Positions 5,584-7,587 of a DNA stretch of 7,587 nucleotides are shown piece by piece (position 1 is the stretch's first letter; the number at the start of each line of letters is the position of its first letter). Below the pieces are notes generated by a model. It searched no databases, was not told the DNA's origin, and saw only the letters and a program-made list of their open reading frames with translations. This stretch comes from Myxococcota bacterium (GTDB lineage: Bacteria; Myxococcota; Polyangia; GCA-2747355; JAKLHH01), in the NCBI GenBank assembly GCA_022710245.1, contig JAKLHH010000339.1, positions 1 through 7,587 of the forward strand, written 5' to 3'. A program made the position numbers and the translations under genes.

Positions 5584-5627
5584 GCCTCCCCCGCCCGACC
5601 CGTGGGGCCGAGCAGGGCGGGCGAGGC
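5584..5627 (-). terminator. GC-rich hairpin between lipoprotein and kinase genes
   Basis: GCCTCCCCCGCCC (5584-5596) pairs with GGGCGGGCGAGGC (5615-5627), giving a 13-bp stem with one mismatch and an 18-nt loop. It begins 5 nt past the lipoprotein stop codon. No U-run follows directly; the only T-rich trace on the minus strand is GATTTAG about 20 nt later. It could partly terminate transcription, or shield the 3' end of the upstream mRNA so that the kinase is expressed at a different level. Confidence 0.35.
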
Positions 5628-5631
5628 CCCG

Positions 5632-6660
5632 TCAGGGCTTCCGGAGCAGCCTGACGATCGGGCCGCAGTAGATGCTCCGCGAGCCGTTGACCTGGCTGGC
5701 CCAGTCGTAGAGGGAGCAGAGCTTCCAGTAGCCGGCGTTGCTCTCCACGTCGGGGTAGCCGACGTTGCGGCCGCTGAGGTTGACGTACTGCTTGCCGTTC
5801 ACCCAGAGCTTCACGTACGCCCCGTCGGAGGCGTAGCCGAACTTCAGCTCGACGACGACCTCGTAGCGCGTGCTGGCCTGCAGGGGCAGGATCGGCGTCG
5901 TGTCCCAGGTCTTGCCGCTGGACTCCTCCTCGAGCAAGAAGCGCAGCGTGCCATTGGTGAGGAAGAGCCCGAAGGGCGGCGATCCGGTGTTGCCGTTGTG
6001 GTGCAGCTGGAACCCGAGGATGCTGTCGCTGGTGCCCGACACGTCGCCGGAGGCGTAGAAGGGCAGCTCCAGGCGCCACTCGCTCTTGAACGGCACGTCG
6101 GAGGCGTGGCTGCTGGTGAGCTCGGTCCGCGGATAGGCGGCGCCCGCGTGCCACTCATCGCCCGCCTCGATCCAGTCGCGCAGCACCTTGCCGGCGCCGA
6201 GCGCGTTCGCCACCAGCTCGGTGCGGACCGCGGCGGTGGTCTGCACGTAGACGCCGGAGTTCGTCCAGCCGCCCCCGCTGCCGGCCTGGTTCCACGAGTT
6301 GAAGCTCTGCCAGGCGCCGCCGCCGGCGCGCCAGCTCCCGTTCGCGCCCTGCGAGAAGTCGAGCTCGAGGACCGGCTGGGTGAAGAGCGAGGGGTTGCCG
6401 ACGACGCCTGCGTCGGGCTTCGCCTGGTCCGGCCGGGGCAGATCGAGCAGCGCCTGCTCGGGCCGGGGGCCGTCGGCGAGGGGCTGCTCCGCCGGGGTGC
6501 CGTCCCGGGCGGCGTCGGTGGAGCCCTCGCCGCGAGGGCCGTCCCGCAGCAGATCGTCGCCCCGGCTGGCGTCCCCGCGACCGAGGAGCGCGTCGCAGGC
6601 GGGCAGCCCGGCGAGGAGGACGAGGCAGACGAGGCAGACGGTGGTCGCGCGGCCGCTCAT
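5632..6660 (-). CDS. Lipoprotein with polysaccharide-lyase-like (jelly-roll) domain
   Basis: A 342-aa predicted lipoprotein. The N-terminus is a short positive region, a hydrophobic stretch and a lipobox LPAC (19-22), so Cys22 would be lipidated. A low-complexity Asp/Pro/Arg/Gln linker follows (about 23-88), with decamer-like copies such as LADGPRPEQA, LLDLPRPDQA. The domain at about 96-340 resembles heparin-lyase/alginate-lyase-like beta-sandwich proteins (the PF14099 type). Supporting motifs are AYPRTELTSS (175-184), GFQLHHNGN (216-224), a YVKLWVNGKQY strand (282-292) and a final YCGPIVRLLR strand. RTEL and QLHH resemble lyase active-site strands, but I cannot prove catalysis; it could be only a glycan-binding lectin-like fold. 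Cys315 and Cys332 might form a disulfide. It starts 10 nt after the barrel gene, suggesting one operon. No good Shine-Dalgarno is visible before the ATG. Confidence 0.75.
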   Translation of the reverse strand: MSGRATTVCLVCLVLLAGLPACDALLGRGDASRGDDLLRDGPRGEGSTDAARDGTPAEQPLADGPRPEQALLDLPRPDQAKPDAGVVGNPSLFTQPVLELDFSQGANGSWRAGGGAWQSFNSWNQAGSGGGWTNSGVYVQTTAAVRTELVANALGAGKVLRDWIEAGDEWHAGAAYPRTELTSSHASDVPFKSEWRLELPFYASGDVSGTSDSILGFQLHHNGNTGSPPFGLFLTNGTLRFLLEEESSGKTWDTTPILPLQASTRYEVVVELKFGYASDGAYVKLWVNGKQYVNLSGRNVGYPDVESNAGYWKLCSLYDWASQVNGSRSIYCGPIVRLLRKP

Positions 6661-6670
6661 GACCGAGAGG

Positions 6671-7587
6671 TCAGAACTGCCCCTGCATGGAGATGAAGAA
6701 GTCGAAGAGGGTGGTCTCGGAGACGCGGATCCGGCGGCCCGGGCTGTCGACCATCGGGCGGTACATCGGGTTCACCTGCCGCTCGTCCTTGGGGTCGATG
6801 ATCCCGGTGTTGTTCATCGAGCGGCCGGCGTCGCCGAAGGTGATGAAGTGGTCACCCTCGTGCGCGAGCGAGACGCCGAGGCGGGCGCGGAAGTAGCGGG
6901 TCATCTCGACGTTGACGCCGAAGGTGCCGCGGTAGATGGCGTAGTTCTCGATGCTGGTGATGCCGGGGTAGGCGATGCTGCCGCCCGCCGGGTCGGAGCA
7001 GTAGACGCCGTTCTGCCAGGGGCGGACGTCGTAGGCGCCGGGCACCTGGCAGGGGCCCTCGAGCTGCTTGTTGCCGGCGAGGACCTCCCACAGCTCCGAG
7101 TAGCCGCGCCCCTCGAAGACGCCCTCCATCCTGAGCGAGAGCTCGAGCGTGATGCGCTGCTGCTTCTCCGGGCGATCGTACGGGATGATCTCGACGCCGA
7201 TCTCGCCGCCGCCGCGCTGCTGCGGCGTCTGCCGCTCCTGGCCGGAGAGCGCGAAGGTGGTCTTCTCGTAGAGCGAGCCGCCGCGGGTCGCCGGCAGCAT
7301 GTAGAAGATGCTCATCCAGGGGTCGAAGTACTTGTAGCGGCGCGAGACCGAGGTGTACCAGAGGAACTCGTGCACGCCGGTGCCGACGGAGGTGTTGGCC
7401 GTGGGGCGGAGCGGGTCGTACTCCATGTTGCTGCCGACGCCGATGCGCGCCTCGAAGCCGATCACCCAGGTGGGCTTGGTCGGGTCGCGCTGCTGGCTGA
7501 GCGGCGCGCCGGAGAGGCCGATATACATCTGATCGAGGCCGGAGCGCGTGGGCAGGAGCAGCCCGCCCTGCGGCTGCGTCTCGCCGG
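6671..7587 (-). CDS. Outer-membrane beta-barrel-like protein (N-terminus outside window)
   Basis: The frame stays open to the window edge, so at least 304 C-terminal residues are present and the true start lies outside; an internal Met at 7526-7528 is not a convincing start. I do not recognise a named family. The sequence has many short strands of alternating hydrophobic and polar residues rich in Tyr/Phe/Arg, such as HEFLWYTSVSRRYKYF, ITLELSLRMEGVF and FGVNVEMTRYFRARLGVSL. It ends LFDFFISMQGQF, and a terminal Phe with alternating hydrophobics is the usual outer-membrane barrel insertion signal. Two cysteines about 20 residues apart (in GPCQVPG and GVYCSDP) lie in what looks like a loop. The stop is 10 nt upstream of the lipoprotein, so the two surface proteins may act together, possibly in handling a polysaccharide (inference). 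Confidence 0.75.
   Translation of the reverse strand, partial: GETQPQGGLLLPTRSGLDQMYIGLSGAPLSQQRDPTKPTWVIGFEARIGVGSNMEYDPLRPTANTSVGTGVHEFLWYTSVSRRYKYFDPWMSIFYMLPATRGGSLYEKTTFALSGQERQTPQQRGGGEIGVEIIPYDRPEKQQRITLELSLRMEGVFEGRGYSELWEVLAGNKQLEGPCQVPGAYDVRPWQNGVYCSDPAGGSIAYPGITSIENYAIYRGTFGVNVEMTRYFRARLGVSLAHEGDHFITFGDAGRSMNNTGIIDPKDERQVNPMYRPMVDSPGRRIRVSETTLFDFFISMQGQF

Overview
The window is very G+C-rich, and every convincing gene lies on the minus strand, so transcription runs from position 7587 down to 1. Three things point to a Myxococcota or wider deltaproteobacterial chromosome. One is a large transmembrane Ser/Thr kinase whose glycine loop and HRDISPQN catalytic loop resemble those of myxobacterial kinases. 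The second is a lipoprotein with an Asp/Pro/Arg-rich 'DGPRP' linker. The third is an ATP synthase stalk cluster with separate b' and b subunits, the b subunit carrying a signal-peptide-like N-terminus. No RNA gene, CRISPR array, insertion sequence or prophage gene was seen.

Layout in transcription order. (1) 7587-6671: C-terminal part of an outer-membrane beta-barrel-like protein, cut by the window edge. (2) 6660-5632: lipoprotein with a polysaccharide-lyase-like/jelly-roll domain, 10 nt downstream of the barrel gene. (3) 5631-5533: a 99-nt gap with a strong GC hairpin. (4) 5532-2584: a 982-aa membrane kinase. Its order is kinase domain, long Pro-rich linker, 16 YGQQQP-type repeats, one transmembrane helix and two periplasmic PEGA-like domains. 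(5) 2563-2111: a bactofilin, 20 nt after the kinase. (6) 2110-1903: an intergenic region with a locally A+T-richer promoter-like patch. (7) 1902-195: the ATP synthase genes for b', b and delta, tightly packed. (8) 194-1: a segment after delta in which atpA would be expected but no recognisable alpha-subunit start is seen.

How the genes may work together (inference). The first four genes look envelope-centred: an outer-membrane protein, a lipoprotein that may bind or cleave polysaccharide, a kinase that joins a periplasmic PEGA sensor to a cytoplasmic kinase, and a cytoplasmic polymer-forming bactofilin. The kinase-bactofilin pair is the most interesting unit. It could be an envelope-to-cytoskeleton signalling module whose kinase carries a FUS-like low-complexity repeat. 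The ATP synthase genes are probably a separate transcription unit with their own promoter. A bactofilin next to the b' gene recalls a deltaproteobacterial neighbourhood, remembered but not verified here, in which a bactofilin follows parA/parB ahead of atpX.
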